From positions 1,488,001-1,552,000 of the forward strand of contig OY723320.1 of assembly GCA_963210315.1 (NCBI GenBank): 64,000 nt of DNA, written 5' to 3'. The stretch comes from Rhynchopus euleeides. Lineage: Eukaryota; Euglenozoa; Diplonemea; Diplonemida; Diplonemidae. The position numbers were made by a program, and so were the translations under genes. This document shows positions 29,952 to 41,500 of this stretch, one piece after another (positions within the stretch are counted from its first letter, which is position 1; each line of letters opens with the position of its first letter). The notes under the pieces are model-generated. The model searched no databases, had not been told where the DNA came from, and saw nothing but the letters and a program-made list of their open reading frames with translations.

Positions 29952-30396
29952 GGAAGAAGGAAGCACGGTTGCTACGCTTTTCTGATCAATTGGTTTGTTT
30001 GAGCATGTTCCTGGCCCTTGTTTGGAAAGTAGATGACCCCTGGCTGGAGAGGACGGTTGTGCTCGACCGGACGGAGAGAGAACCGTCTCCATAACCACCT
30101 CCACTCCACAATGCCACGAGTGGCAGGAAGGCCGGGTGTTACAGGCCTCAACCAGGGTTCCAAGGCTCTCCACTTCCTGGCTGCGTCAGGGATCACCGGG
30201 TACAGCGAGCAGGATTCCCTGTCCTGACACCCCAGCATGTACCACCGGAAGAACCCGAAACAGCAGCCCCCCCCCTCATGGGGGTTGCAAGAGGCACGGA
30301 AATCGTTCAAATCGGACCAAGTCCGAAAATTTGGCACTTTCTTGGGTACAAATTGCGGTCCGAAATTTTCCGGTTTTTTGAAAAAAGGCTAATTCT
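29952..30396. other. Region after the piggyBac insertion, possible decayed coding fragment
   Basis: GGAAGAAGGAAGCACGGTTG continues the target repeat. A minus-strand frame (29972-30337) has many tryptophans (ARKWRALEPWLRPVTPGLP) and reads like protein, but I cannot assign it. Confidence 0.35.
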
Positions 30397-31802
30397 GTAA
30401 GGGGGACCTTTTCGATTTTTTTTTCCGGGCACTTTTTCCACAAGGAAATGTCCGCCCTGTCCGCTACTGTCCACTACCGATTTCAAGGATCCTCCATATT
30501 CTCGAGGACTTATCTCTTTACGAATATGGGTACAAAAAATTAGTAACTCCTGTAGTGGTGTTACCGAAATAGGGGCAAATTCGCACGAACGGGGCACGAA
30601 ATATCAGGGTGGGCCCTTTTTTTCTCTTTTCCCCCCCTTTTTTTTCTTGGTGGGAATTTTCACGTATTGCCTGTGTTTCTTCATGAACCACTCGAATTTC
30701 GCGTGAATTTTGGGCATGTATAGGCCTGGATAGGCCTACACATGCATGTATTGGCCCATTCTGGCCTGTTTAGGTCGGCTGGAGGACCGTGCAGGAGTGG
30801 CATCTCGCTGGGGGTTTCCCTTTCGTATTGGGCGGAGGGACCCAATATGAGAGTATCATAGGAGGGCAGAGCAACCTAGTGGTCGAGGTTTCCGTGATCA
30901 CCGGCGCGCAGCGCTGTGTGATCCGTGAATGATCTGCCGGTGGGCCTGACTGCACAGCTTGTGCAGACGACCCTCACGGAGGAGGGCTACCTCCAGCTTC
31001 GGTATACCGGTTGCTGGGGCGGACGACCCCTGGGCGTCAGAGGTTAGGGAGGTCGACAAGGAGGTGATCCCGTTCCTGTGGGAGGGCGGCGTGGCGCAGT
31101 GCACCGAGCTGCTGAGCCCGTGGTCGCGGAAGGAGCTAGCGGCGCTGGTGGGAAGGAGCTAGAGGCGCTGCTCCACGACCTGGGGCCGGCGACCAGGAGC
31201 CAGAGCGACGGGCGCCGCACAACATGGCGTTGCAATGGAAGGAGGGAAGCGCCCTCAAGAGTACTGCCTCCTGGTGGTCCACCGACGGGCAAGTTCAAGC
31301 TAATCTAGAGAGTAGTTGTCCATATCCAGCCCGGCATTGAGTGTTCTGGGGTGTGTTCTGTGCCACTGTGTGGCACGAGCTCCTGGAACGGGGAAAAAGG
31401 GGGCCGAAAAAAACGGGGCCCAAACGGGTTTTTGGCCACGAACAGGGCACGAAATATCAGGGGTCGATCACACCACTGTAGAATATGGGATTTCACACCT
31501 TTTCCTTAGGTTCTATTAGGTTTGCCACATGTTCTTTGACTCTTTTTCCCCCACCTTTCCCCACATTTTTCCAGTGTTTGGTATTTTTGTGTGAAACGCA
31601 CCGTGCTCACGGAAGGCGTTCAGAACTAAAAAGGTTGCAGTGGGAGCGATGTTTTGTTCACCTACACTCCACGCCCCAACGTGCAGGTGACCAGAAGGTT
31701 GCACAAACAAAACAAAAGAAACCCGGCAATCCTTTTTTCTCCTTTCCACTCACACAACATTCCACCACTCCATTTGGAACTCCCCCCGACCTCAGGGCCC
31801 TG
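30397..31802. other. Mixed repeat DNA with coding-like fragments
   Basis: It begins with another GGGGGACCTTTTCGATTTTT (start of repeat F). CGGGGCACGAAATATCAGGG occurs at about 30592 and 31441. Between 30930 and 31160 protein-like sequence appears in two frames (TEEGYLQLRYTGCWG, then EVDKEVIPFLWEGGVAQCTE), which suggests a decayed exon. GTGGTCCACCGACGGG at about 31276 recurs near 63640. No intact gene. Confidence 0.35.
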
Positions 31803-31905
31803 TGAATGCTAGATCTCCCCGGTCCGGCCCTGTTTTTGTCCCGCCAGCACTGAGTCACCTGCAGCTCAACCCCGGCCAGTGCGCGGTTTGTTTGTCCTAG
31901 AGAGC
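31803..31905 (+). repeat. Copy of part of the OTU retroposon 3' region
   Basis: Matches 24834-24932 with substitutions: GTGAATGSTAGAT, CCGCCAGCAC, then CAGCTCAACCCCGGCCAGTG and GCGGTTTGTTTG. The family therefore has other members or remnants. Confidence 0.8.
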
Positions 31906-32003
31906 AGCAGAGAGAAAATGCAGAAGTATACTTAGGAAATGCAGGAGTATACTTAGGTCAACTGAGGTCAGGTGACTGTCCCATTTTTTCCGCTTTTTTG
32001 GCA

Positions 32004-32155
32004 TCACGTACTGTCACTTACGGTCACTTAGCTTCAGTTACAGTCACCGCACTGTCACTTACAGTCACAGAGCGTCACTTAGTGTCACTTAGCGGTCACT
32101 TACCGTCACTTACAGTCACTTAGCTTCACTTACCGTCACTCACAGTCACTCAGGT
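32004..32155 (+). repeat. Degenerate decamer repeat (GTCACTTAnn)
   Basis: About fifteen copies of a 9-10-bp word, CGTCACTTA or CAGTCACTTA, with variable last bases. A second cluster is at 36050-36158. Confidence 0.85.
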
Positions 32156-32375
32156 AGTGGTTGGTTTTCTCATGTTCTGAGCTGCTCAAGCCCCGTAATG
32201 GCAGAAAACCGATGATCATGGTCATTTGACCTCAAACAATGGTATGGCTAAAACCCACTTTTTCGGTGACCCAAAAAGTACCTAAGAAGTACCCAAATTT
32301 GGCTTTTTTAAGGGGGGGTGTCAAAACTTATTTTCTGCCGGTTTCAGTCTGGATTTGTGGTCAGAGGCACCCCAT

Positions 32376-32471
32376 GGCCAAAATGACCCCACCACGATCC
32401 GCACAGATCCCAAACGTTCAAAAGAACGGGGTTATGGAAAATTCGTGAGGGGGGTCCCGCTGGGTGGGTGG
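32376..32471 (+). repeat. Solo unit of the 190-210-bp satellite
   Basis: GGCACCCCATGGCCAAAATG through CCCAAACGTTCAAAAGAACG to GGGTCCCGCTGGGTGGG matches units of the array at 44880-45960 and the solo copy at 35008-35113. Upstream, TTTTTCGGTGACCCAAAAAG (about 32260) also recurs near 34612. Confidence 0.85.
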
Positions 32472-32689
32472 GTGGCTGGGGTGGGGCGGCGAGCTGCCTG
32501 CCGGGTGGCGACCTCACACACCCTGCACCTGCCCGCCATCCTATACTGTGCTGCCATCCCTACTGTCCCGCCGGCCGATCCTGTCCTACCAGCCTACACT
32601 GTCCTGCCATCCCTATTGTCCCGCCAGCCTATGCTGTACCGCCAATCTTGTTGTTCGAGCATGCCGTAGTCTCGCCTCTGCCACATGTG

Positions 32690-34258
32690 GCCAACAGCAC
32701 AGTGTGTCGGCTTGCGACCTGCACTGCCACCTGCACCTGCGACCTGACGGATTCCAGTGCAGTGAAGACGAAGTCCGTGTGTGCAGCCGCCAACTATGCG
32801 GCACATGACCCTGCCTTCGCCGCATTCATTGCGAGAGAATGTCCCCATGTAATCAAGGTGTCTGGGCTACTGTGGCAAAAAGCTTCGAACGGCCACAAAA
32901 ACAAAACGACACGGTGCAGGTCGCAAAAAAAAAAACGGCCGCTTCTGCACCACTGCGGCCGCCTGTTGGTCCCTCTCGCAGCTCGTTGACGGCGACGATA
33001 CCGTCCTCGATTTCCTCCTGCGCTTCTTTCGTGAAGTTGCAAAGAGGGATACGAAGACGTACGAGGCTGTGATGGAGTTGGAGGGAGACCGCGAGACTGT
33101 GCGGAGGATGGGAATCTGCTTCGCGCACCTCGTGTACCCCTGCATTCCGTTTGTGTCACGGTTCTCGAAGAGCGAGGCCCAGGCAAGTGACACTTGCCAG
33201 CTCGGGTTCTCCTCGGAGTTGTTCCGCTTCCTCTGGCGCTTGTGGCAAGCGGAGGCGAATGCAGAGGACGGGTACCTCCAGAGCTGGAGAGATCACCAGG
33301 AAGACTGCTTCGGCCAGTCCCTGTGCCTCTCGTTCGAGTCTGAAACGTGCACACTGAAGGGCAGTGTTCCCGAGGAACTGGCGATGACTATGGAAAATGC
33401 ATGTACAGTTGCTTGCACTGTATATTTTGACTATCCTCCTCGCCGCACAGGTGTCAGAGGAACAGTTGAACGAGGTTGTCCCAACTCTTCTCGCTGAATC
33501 TGGTGTCGCCAAATACTATGGTGCCCAGGGCATCTCGAAGGGTTCGACCCTCTGCCCCAAGGTGGACAAGGCCGACGCTGAGAAGTTTCTCCGCACATCC
33601 ATCCACCGTTTTGCTTCCGGTTGCTACTCCGAGTACAAGAGATACTCCCAGTCCACGGAAGGGATGGCTGCAGAGAGAACAGGCGCACTGGGACCTGCGG
33701 TCCTGGAAGGGGTCTGCGGCGGGTGTTGATGATGAATGGGGTCGCTATCCGGATGGTGTCCTCCGCGCCAAGCTCTGTTGCATGCAGCATTGGGTTGATG
33801 GCACCTCTCCAGGTGTCACAGAGGCCCAGATCTCTTCTCTGGGGGGAAAGCTGGAGGCGGTGCAGGAGAGGAAGCTCCGTATTGGCAAGCTGCGACTTGC
33901 GGAACTCGAAGTCGCGAGGATCGCAGACAATAACGCATCTGAACGCAAGCGCAAGCGGACTGCCTTGATTGACAGTATTTGCACTGTATTCCACTGTGAT
34001 GTGTCGTGGTTAAAGGGGGTGTTGGTGCAGCAAGCCCTGGCACGCGGGATCCTCAACTGCCAGAGTAAAAACAAACCCGCTATTCTTGAACTCATTGAGA
34101 GTATGGACCGGTGTTTTACTCTGTCGGAACTGAGGGAATATGCGGAGGCGAGGGAACTCGTAGTCCGCCCAGAGTGGAGTCAGGAAGAGTTACTCGCGAA
34201 GCTTCAGGACCACGACACGGAACACATCGAGATTCCAGAGGTTGAAGAAGGAGAGTAG
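32690..34258 (+). CDS. Probable spliced host gene of unknown function, with a frame change
   Basis: Three coding stretches line up. The first ends at 32857 (AAFIARECPHVIK) before GTGTCT. The second starts at 32982 after a CCCTCTCGCAG acceptor (LVDGDDTVLDFLLRFFREV) and is in phase 0 with the first. The third starts near 33451 after CGCCGCACAG (VSEEQLNEVVPTLLAESGV) and runs to the stop at 34258. Near 33665, in an AGAGAG run, the reading moves to another frame that continues as EQAHWDLRSWKG and a charged helical C terminus (RKRKRTALIDSICTVFHCDV). The donor before the third stretch is unclear. The frame change means a sequencing slip or a recent pseudogene. No domain recognised. Confidence 0.45.
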
Positions 34259-35007
34259 AGCGTAGACGGTCCAGAGGCTGGGGTAAGTCAGTAGAACCGT
34301 AGAGAGTGCGGGTGCCCCCCCACCCGCTCCCCTCACTTCCTGCCTGCAGGTCCCTTTTTGTTGTAACCCTCAACCAGCAAAGTGCCCCTGAACTGATCTC
34401 CCACTCCTCTCCTCCCAGCATTCACAGGCACAACTGCCTGAACCAGACCCGCATTTCACGGGTGAAGTTTGTCACCTAGACCACAAAAATGACCCCACTA
34501 CGATCCGCGCGGAGTCCAAAAAGTACAATGGGGGAAGAAAATCACGATTCTGGGAGGTCGACTTTTTTCCACCCAAGAAAATAAGTTTTGACACCCCCCC
34601 CCCCCCCCCCCCTTTTTCGGTGACCCAAAAAGTACCCAAGAAGTACCCAAATTTGACTTTTTTTTGGGCGTCAGCCAGACCAAACAAGCTGCCTTTTTGG
34701 CGTCGCCCAGCACTCGCACCACCCTCGACCACGCTCGCCCACCTTCGCCCACCCTCGCTCAGCCTCGCCCAAGTTGGCTTGTTTTCTGGTGAGGTTTGTA
34801 GTGGTGTACTTGGGCATTCCGCCCTCTTATGTCCCACCACTTCCTCCTGGACCAGCCACAGCCAATCCAACCATCGAGCCCCCCAAACCGCGACAGCACT
34901 GGGTCTGGAGTCAGACGTCGCAACGTTGACGCAACGCAACCCTGCAGGGTAGCGGTTTACTGCAGGATTTGGGCCCATATGGTGACCCCCAGTCAGTAGT
35001 GGAGACA
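34259..35007. other. Intergenic DNA with satellite fragments
   Basis: It contains partial units of the 190-210-bp satellite (about 34470-34530), a poly-C tract, a second copy of TTTTTCGGTGACCCAAAAAG and a TCGCCCACC-type hexamer-rich run (34685-34785) resembling 35330-35450. Confidence 0.5.
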
Positions 35008-35113
35008 GGCACCCCATGGTCAAAATGACCCCACCATGATCCGCACAGATCCCAAACGTTCAAAAGAACGGGGTTTTGGGAAATCCGTGAGGGGGGTCCC
35101 ACTGGGTGGGTGG
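35008..35113 (+). repeat. Solo unit of the 190-210-bp satellite
   Basis: GGCACCCCATGGTCAAAATG ... CCCAAACGTTCAAAAGAACG ... GGGTGGG. Closest to 32376-32471. Confidence 0.85.
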
Positions 35114-36049
35114 GGTGGGTCGGCGAGCTGCCTCCTCGTCACTTTTTACCTGCAAAAGTGCCTGAACCAGACCCATACTTCATGGGTGAAGTTTGGCACC
35201 TACACCACCACAATGATCCCACTGCGATCCACACGGATTCCGAGAAGTGCAATGGAAGGGGAAAATTATGAGCGAGCGGCGAGCCTACCGCGGGAACCCA
35301 TTGGGACAACAGCCCGCCACCCGCCCGCCCTCGCCCTTGCCCGCCCTCGCCCACCGTCGGTCACCGTCGCCCGCCCTCGTGCGCCCTCGCCCACGTCCGC
35401 ACACGCTCGCCCACCCTCACCTACTCTTGCCCAGCCTCGCCCAGAGGCGGCTTGTTTTAGGTCAGTCAATGGGAATTTCTAGGGCTGATCGTGAATGCAT
35501 AGAGAGAGCTGAGAAGAGGGCAGAGCTGTGACTGAAATCAAGTCGCCTCTGTCTTCTTGCCCACCCTCGATACTCCCATAGAACTCCCATCACAACGGGA
35601 CATCGCATTTGGGGTGGAATCAAACGGCGTGCAAGGAGGCCCTCGCTGTCAGGTGTGACTGAGTGAGAAGAAGCCACGGCCCACTTCCCCTCACTGACGG
35701 ACGAGCTGGTATAGGAAACATTGCTTGGAGTTGATAATGGATGGGATGTGGATGAGCATATTAAAACAATTGACTGACGAGCTGTGACTGGAGGGTTAAC
35801 AGTCCACGTGGGTGCACCCACACTGACTATCTGGCGACACCGCAGTCCCTGGAAGGGCAAGAGTGGGCTGTGTGGACTCGATCGTAGTGGGGTCACTTTC
35901 ATAGTGTCGGTGTCGCACACCTATTCCGGTCGTCTGACCGGTCAGTACCCCGACCATCGCGTCGTGTGCGGTCACCGGTCAGGTGGCCGGTGGGTCGTGG
36001 GGACCGCCTGCAATCGCCTCCAGGCGTGTGCATACGCGATTTTTGGCGT
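35114..36049. other. Intergenic DNA; CGCCC-rich minisatellite and decayed sequence
   Basis: 35320-35455 is a run of CTCGCCCACC-like words. The frames across it give low-complexity peptides. The rest holds the 60-bp fragment at 35714-35775 and no recognised gene. Confidence 0.45.
35714..35775 (+). repeat. 60-bp sequence shared with the region before the uS9m exon
   Basis: TATAGGAAACATTGCTTGGA followed by ATGGATGGGATGTGGATGAG matches 55150-55212 with few changes. Here GACGAGCTG flanks it on both sides, like a short target duplication or repair filler. Confidence 0.75.
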
Positions 36050-36158
36050 CATTTACCGTCACTTAGTGTCACTTAGCGTCACTTACTGTCACTTACCAAC
36101 ACTTACGGTCTCTTACCGTCACTGACTGTCACTTAGTGTCACTTAGCGTCACAGGAGC
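36050..36158 (+). repeat. Degenerate decamer repeat (GTCACTTAnn), second cluster
   Basis: Same words as at 32004-32155, about eleven copies. Confidence 0.85.
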
Positions 36159-36178
36159 TGACCTCATTTGGCCTAGCG

Positions 36179-36397
36179 CTGTACAATAGTTACACAGAAG
36201 GTGTGTGTGCGTGTGTCTGTCCGTGCGTGAGTGTCGCACCACGGCCGCTGCACCAGCTTACCAGCTGCCGCAGCGGCGAAAGCGCCTCCCGTAGGTGGCG
36301 GGTGTGCCAGGGAGAGCCTTCTGGCCTTCTTGGCATGCCGGGTGTTTGCTTGCCCCGCTTCCCCTTGTCTCTGCAGAGTCTGCATGCAGTGTCAGCC
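36179..36397 (+). repeat. 219-bp repeat upstream of the WD40 gene
   Basis: CTGTACAATAGTTACACAGA to CATGCAGTGTCAGCC is nearly identical to 42940-43160. Its first part also matches 695-763. It ends about 220 bp before the WD40 start codon and may include that gene's promoter or leader. The high identity indicates recent duplication. Confidence 0.9.
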
Positions 36398-36614
36398 CCC
36401 CCACCAGCCCCGCCCATATCCCGTGTCCCCCCCAAACCTCCACCCCTCTGGACCGCCGAACAAGCGTGTGGGAGTCTTTGCCCTCCACACGCAGCCACAC
36501 CCTCTGATCCATGTTGAGCTGCACTGTCCGTTCGATCTGAACCCCCACCACTGCACACTGCACACCACCACACTCTCCAGGAAGGCTTTGCATATATCGG
36601 ATACACAGGCAAAC

Positions 36615-37733
36615 ATGGATGTGTCGGTGCGGCATGCCGGGACGGGCCACAGCTGTGTCGTCGGTGTTCCGGAAGGCGGGACCGTGTCAGGGCTGAAGGC
36701 GGATGCGCTGGAGGAGATGTTTCCAGGTTCCGTCGACGCATGGGCTGCAAACGTGGCAGCATACATCGAAGGGTGTGAGGAGGAGCTGGACGGCGCACAG
36801 CGCGTTGCCGACACGGGCCTGGAGGACGGGGATGCTGTTCGGCTGGTGCCCATCTGGCCCGACGTCAAGGCACCCGCAGTCTACTCCTCACGGCACGCTG
36901 TGCGGTGCATCGCCCTGCCGAGGTGTGGGAGGCTGTGTGCGTTGGGGGACAGCAACGGACACGTCACTGTGTTTGACACCAGCACCGCTGCCGTGGTGGC
37001 GGACTTCACCAACAGCATCAGGGCGGTATCTTGCATAGCGTTCTCCGTCTGTGGGACGCGGCTGGCAACATGCTCGTATGACGGCACCATCTGCGTGTGG
37101 CTGACAGCAACTTCGGAGAAGGTGTGCGAGCTGGATCACAACAGCACCAACGTGTGGAGTGCAGCGTGGACACACTGCGGACGTCTGGTTTCCGGAGACT
37201 GCGAAGGGAAGGTGCGTGTGTGGGACTTGAAGGGCACACCACCGAGCGCCACAGTGCTGGAGGGTCACAGGGAGGCTGTTTTCGGCATTGCTGTGTCGAG
37301 CACGAGAATCTTCAGCGGGTCACGTGACAAGACCATCCGTGTGTGGGACATCAACACCCTCACACACACACAAACCCTGGAGGAGCACAGCGGTTCAGTG
37401 TCCGGGATCGCCCTGACCCACGACGAGCAGCACCTGGTGTCGTGCTCTCGCGACAAGTCTCTCAAGGTGTGGTGCACAGCCACCCTCAGCTGCCTGCGTA
37501 CAGTGCAACTGGACGGCGATCCCTTCTCGCTTGCTGTGTCGCAGCCAGGTGACGTTGTTGCGGTGGACACCCTGGACTCAACTGATCTGTGCCGCCTCAG
37601 CACAGGCGAGCCACTGGGGAAGGTGGACTCAGACGCTGATGGCGTCGCGCTCAGCCCCTGCGGGAGGTGGGTCTTTGTACCAGAGAGACTCACGTCTGTC
37701 TCTGTGTGTGCCGTGTCTTCCTTTACACCCTGA
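36615..37733 (+). CDS. WD40-repeat protein with ubiquitin-like N terminus
   Basis: 372 residues from the ATG at 36615. The frame is open up to 36231, but that part lies in the duplicated repeat and has no Met with better context. Residues 1-80 read like a beta-grasp ubiquitin-like domain (VPEGGTVSGLKADALEEMF ... ELDGAQRVADTGLEDGDAVRLVP). Residues ~95-370 form about seven WD40 blades with the usual GH/D...WD endings (KVRVWDLKG, KTIRVWDINT, KSLKVWCTAT). WD40 propellers are protein-interaction platforms. With a ubiquitin-like module, a role in ubiquitin-related or adaptor functions is plausible but inferred. Single exon, upstream of the ART-ankyrin gene on the same strand. Confidence 0.88.
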   Translation: MDVSVRHAGTGHSCVVGVPEGGTVSGLKADALEEMFPGSVDAWAANVAAYIEGCEEELDGAQRVADTGLEDGDAVRLVPIWPDVKAPAVYSSRHAVRCIALPRCGRLCALGDSNGHVTVFDTSTAAVVADFTNSIRAVSCIAFSVCGTRLATCSYDGTICVWLTATSEKVCELDHNSTNVWSAAWTHCGRLVSGDCEGKVRVWDLKGTPPSATVLEGHREAVFGIAVSSTRIFSGSRDKTIRVWDINTLTHTQTLEEHSGSVSGIALTHDEQHLVSCSRDKSLKVWCTATLSCLRTVQLDGDPFSLAVSQPGDVVAVDTLDSTDLCRLSTGEPLGKVDSDADGVALSPCGRWVFVPERLTSVSVCAVSSFTP

Positions 37734-38568
37734 GTGCTGAGTGCACAGGGGCTCAGAACCCCCTGTTGTTACCGCTGCCTCGCGTGCTTGCCACTTTCTT
37801 AGTAGATCGCAAATCACACGCTCGGTCGCGGAGTGTGCTGAGCCTCAGAAGGAGCGATGGCAGCAATGTGGGCGTGTTTCTCTGCAGCATTTGCTTCTCT
37901 GCCGTATCACTACATTCGTTCCCTTCATTCAGCTGATTCACACCCCGGTTGCACAAACAAACACGTTCCGTCTGTCAGCTCCTTGCCCCAGCACTGGCAG
38001 CAGGAGTGCCGGAAGAGAGAGGGGACCGGTGTGGGCAGCAAACCGACGACCTCCAGGTGCCTTTGGTGTGCCCCTGCCTGTGCCACACAGACACAGCCCC
38101 GGTAAGGTGCCCTGTGCCGTCCAGCAATGCAGACAGTGAGAAGAACTGAGGCGAGACGTATGTGTGCCCCACAATAGTGTTGTTGTGGCCCTCTGACACG
38201 CCCTGTGTCCCTGTGGTTGTGGCCCTGTGTTGCGTTGTCGCCGTTCTTGGCACCGCGTTGCTGTCCTGCCTCCCAAGCACCGCACCCCTGACCCATGCCC
38301 TGTTGGAGGCAGCTGTGTGCAGCGCGTCTGAGAGGAGAGGAAGGCGAGAGGACTGACGCAGTGCTCTCTGCAGACTGCTCCCACCCCGCCCTCCCTCCGA
38401 CACCCCCTCTTGCCTCACGAGGCACCACACCTCGGACCCGCCCCGTCAGGCAGTGTGTTCTTCTTCTTGGTGCCACCCACAGGCTTCCCATTTGTTTGCA
38501 CAACACACATGCACATGCAGGCAATACTGCAACCTGCAGGGTCAACGTTGTGAAGGAAGGTGTCAACG
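37734..38568. other. Intergenic region between the WD40 and ART-ankyrin genes
   Basis: 835 bp without a recognisable gene. The large minus-strand frames here are mirror frames with no domains. Promoter and leader of the next gene presumably lie here. No TATA box or other clear core motif is seen. Confidence 0.45.
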
Positions 38569-41500
38569 ATGTCAACAACAGCGGGGTCGGGTGTGCAGGC
38601 CGCAAAGGCTTTGGGGTGTGGAACCACAGCAGATGCTGTGAAGACGGCGTGGGAGGCGGTGGTGCAGCTGCGCAAACAGGCGGTGAGCAGGGTGCGCGGT
38701 GGCGGGGAGTCAGCAGTGGAGGTGCTGGACGGGGCGCTGGACACGGCGCTGGGTGACTGGCACGACGCGCTGTGCCGCAGCGTGATTGCTGCGATGGACA
38801 GGTGCCTGGAGCGGAGGAAGGAGCGGGACGGGGTCGTGGGGGGCTGTGCATCGCTCGTGTCGGAGGCGCGGAAGGACTTGGGGAAGGCGGCGAAGGGGTT
38901 CAAGGACACGGGGGCGGTGGTGGCCGCAGGGAGCAAGGGGCCGAGCCGGTACAGCGACGGGATCGGAGAGGTCGACGTGGACCGTGGGTGGAGCGACTTC
39001 TTCCAGGGGGCGTCGTGCGCAATGCGGGTGCTGGCGACGGTGCAGGCTGCGCTGGGGACGCAGTGCGAGGGGTACGTGATCTGCGGTGCGTGTGGGATTG
39101 CGCTGAAGGCGGAGTGCAAGGAGCGGCACGTGGGGAAGTGCGACAAGCTGGAGGCGGGGGAGCGGGGTCCCGGCGGCGGGCGGTTCGAGGCGATGACTGC
39201 GGAGTGGGCGGTGCAGCAGGTGGAAGGGCAGGCAGAGCCGTACCTGCGGCTGTACTCGCTGGAGAGCCCGCTGTGCTACGGGGTGAACGCGGCGATGCGC
39301 GAGGTGGCCTTCTGCGGGAGGCGGGAGCGCTACGAGCCGATGAAGGGGTTCGCGTACTCGCTGCACCGGGCAATGATGTCGCGCCCGAAGTACGAGGGGA
39401 CCGTGTTCCGCGCAATGGACTTCCGTGTGAGCGCGTCGCTGTACTCCGTGGGGGCGGTGGTGACGATGCCGCACCCCACAAGCGCAAGCGAGCAGCCGGA
39501 TGTCGTGAAGGACTTCCTGGGGCAGGCTGACGCCACGGACGGGGCGGGCGCCGCAGACGCAGACGGGCCCGTGGTGCAGGGCACCATCCTCGTGCTGCGG
39601 GTGCGGACCGGCCGCAGCATCGCCCAGTTCAGCCGCTTCCCCGAGGAGCAGGAGGTGCTGATCGCGGCCAACACGCAGTTCCGTGTGGTGGGGCGCCCTG
39701 ACGTCGGTGTGATGCGTCTGCTGGAGATGGCGCTCGACACAAGCCTGGCCAACGTCGTGGTGGTGGAGCTGCAGGAGGTCAACTTCGATCACTGGGGCAG
39801 GCTCACAGACATCATGACGGAGGTGGAGAAGGTGCGCAACGCGTCCCTCCTCGAGATCGTCGACACGAAGGTCAAAACCGACCGTCGGTATGAGTTCCAT
39901 CCGGTGACTCGGGAAGGAGGGTTTGTGAACTACCCACCCAGCACGGAGTTGCCTGTTGTGGACGGGAAGACGCTGCTCGAGGTGGCGGTGTCGGTGGAGC
40001 ACAACGAGCAGGTGGTGTCGCTGTGCTGTGCCAACCTGGCACCCGCAGCCCACGCGGATGCTCTCAACGATGCGCTCACGACAGCGCTGCGCATGAACAA
40101 GGGCGGGAGCCACGACAAGACCGCGGCAGTGCTGCTGAGCAAGGATGCGGATGTTGCGTGCGTACCGCAGGAGCTGCACACAGCAGGTGTTGCGCTGATT
40201 GCGTGTGTCTGCAAGCGGGCGGTGTTGGACAAGGCAATGCACGCCCTTGGGGACACGTTCTGGGGAGCGTACGAGGAAGAGGGACCGCGGAAAGGGTGGA
40301 CTGTGCTGCATGCGGCAGCCGCAGGGAATTGTGCTGACCTGCTGAAGGATGTCCTCCTGTCGGGCAGCCTCGCGGCTGACACGGTGGATGCGTTGGGGCG
40401 CAGTGCGTGCAGCGTCGCTGCTGCAGGCGGCTGCACAGACGCTTTGCGTGTCCTCATCACACAAGGAAAGACCGATGTGAACAAGCCTGACAACGGCGGG
40501 AAGACGCCCTGTTACATGGCGGCTCAGATGGGGCATACCGACGCATTGCGCATCCTCATCACAGAAGGACAGGCTGATGCGAACAAGGCTGACAACAACG
40601 GTGGGACGCCGTGCTTTCTGGCGGCTCAGAACGGACACGCTGACGCATTGCGCATCCTCATCACAGAAGGACAAGCTGATGCGAACAAGGCTGACAACAA
40701 CGGTGGGACGCCGTGTGTCCTGGCGGCTCAGAACGGACACGCTGACCCATTGCGCATCCTCATCACAGAAGGACAAGCTGATGTGAACCATGCCGCGAAC
40801 AACGGTGCGTCGCCGTGTTTAATGGCGGCTCAGAACGGACACGCTGACGCATTGCGCATCCTCGTCACAGAAGGACAAGCTGATGTGAACAAGGCCAAGA
40901 ACGACGGTGCGACGCCGTGTTTCATGGCGGCTCAGAATGGACACGCTGACGCGTTGCGCATCCTCATCACAGAAGGACAAGCTGATGTGAACAAGGCCAA
41001 CAACAACGGTGCGACGCCGTGTTCCACGGCGGCTGTGAATGGACATGCTGACGCATTGCGCATCCTCATCACAGAAGGACAAGCTGATGTCAACAAGGCC
41101 GATGACGCTGGTTTTACGCCCTGTTTCTTCGCGTCTCAGAACGGTCATGGCGACGCATTACGCATCCTTGTCACAGAAGGACAGGCTGATGTGAACAAGG
41201 CCAAGAACAACGGTGCGATGCCGTGTTTCATTGCGGCTCAGAACGGACACGCTGACGCATTGCGCATCCTCATCACAGAAGGACAGGCTGATGTGAACAA
41301 GGCCAACAGCGACGGTACGACGCCGTGTTTAATGGCGGCTCAGAACGGACACGCTGACGCATTGCGCATCCTCATCACAGAAGGACAGGCTGATGTGAAC
41401 AAGGCCAGCAGCGTCGGTACGACGCCGTGTTTAAGGGCGGCTCACAACGGAGACGCTGACGCATTGCGCATGCTCATCACAGAAGGACAGGCTGATGTGA

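Noticed and set aside
36231-36614. N-terminal extension of the WD40 protein
   Set aside because: It lies mainly in the duplicated 219-bp repeat and proline-rich DNA. The domain starts at the ATG at 36615.
38710-40791. 693-residue minus-strand frame opposite the ART-ankyrin gene
   Set aside because: GC-rich mirror frame with no domain, while the plus frame has ART and ankyrin motifs.
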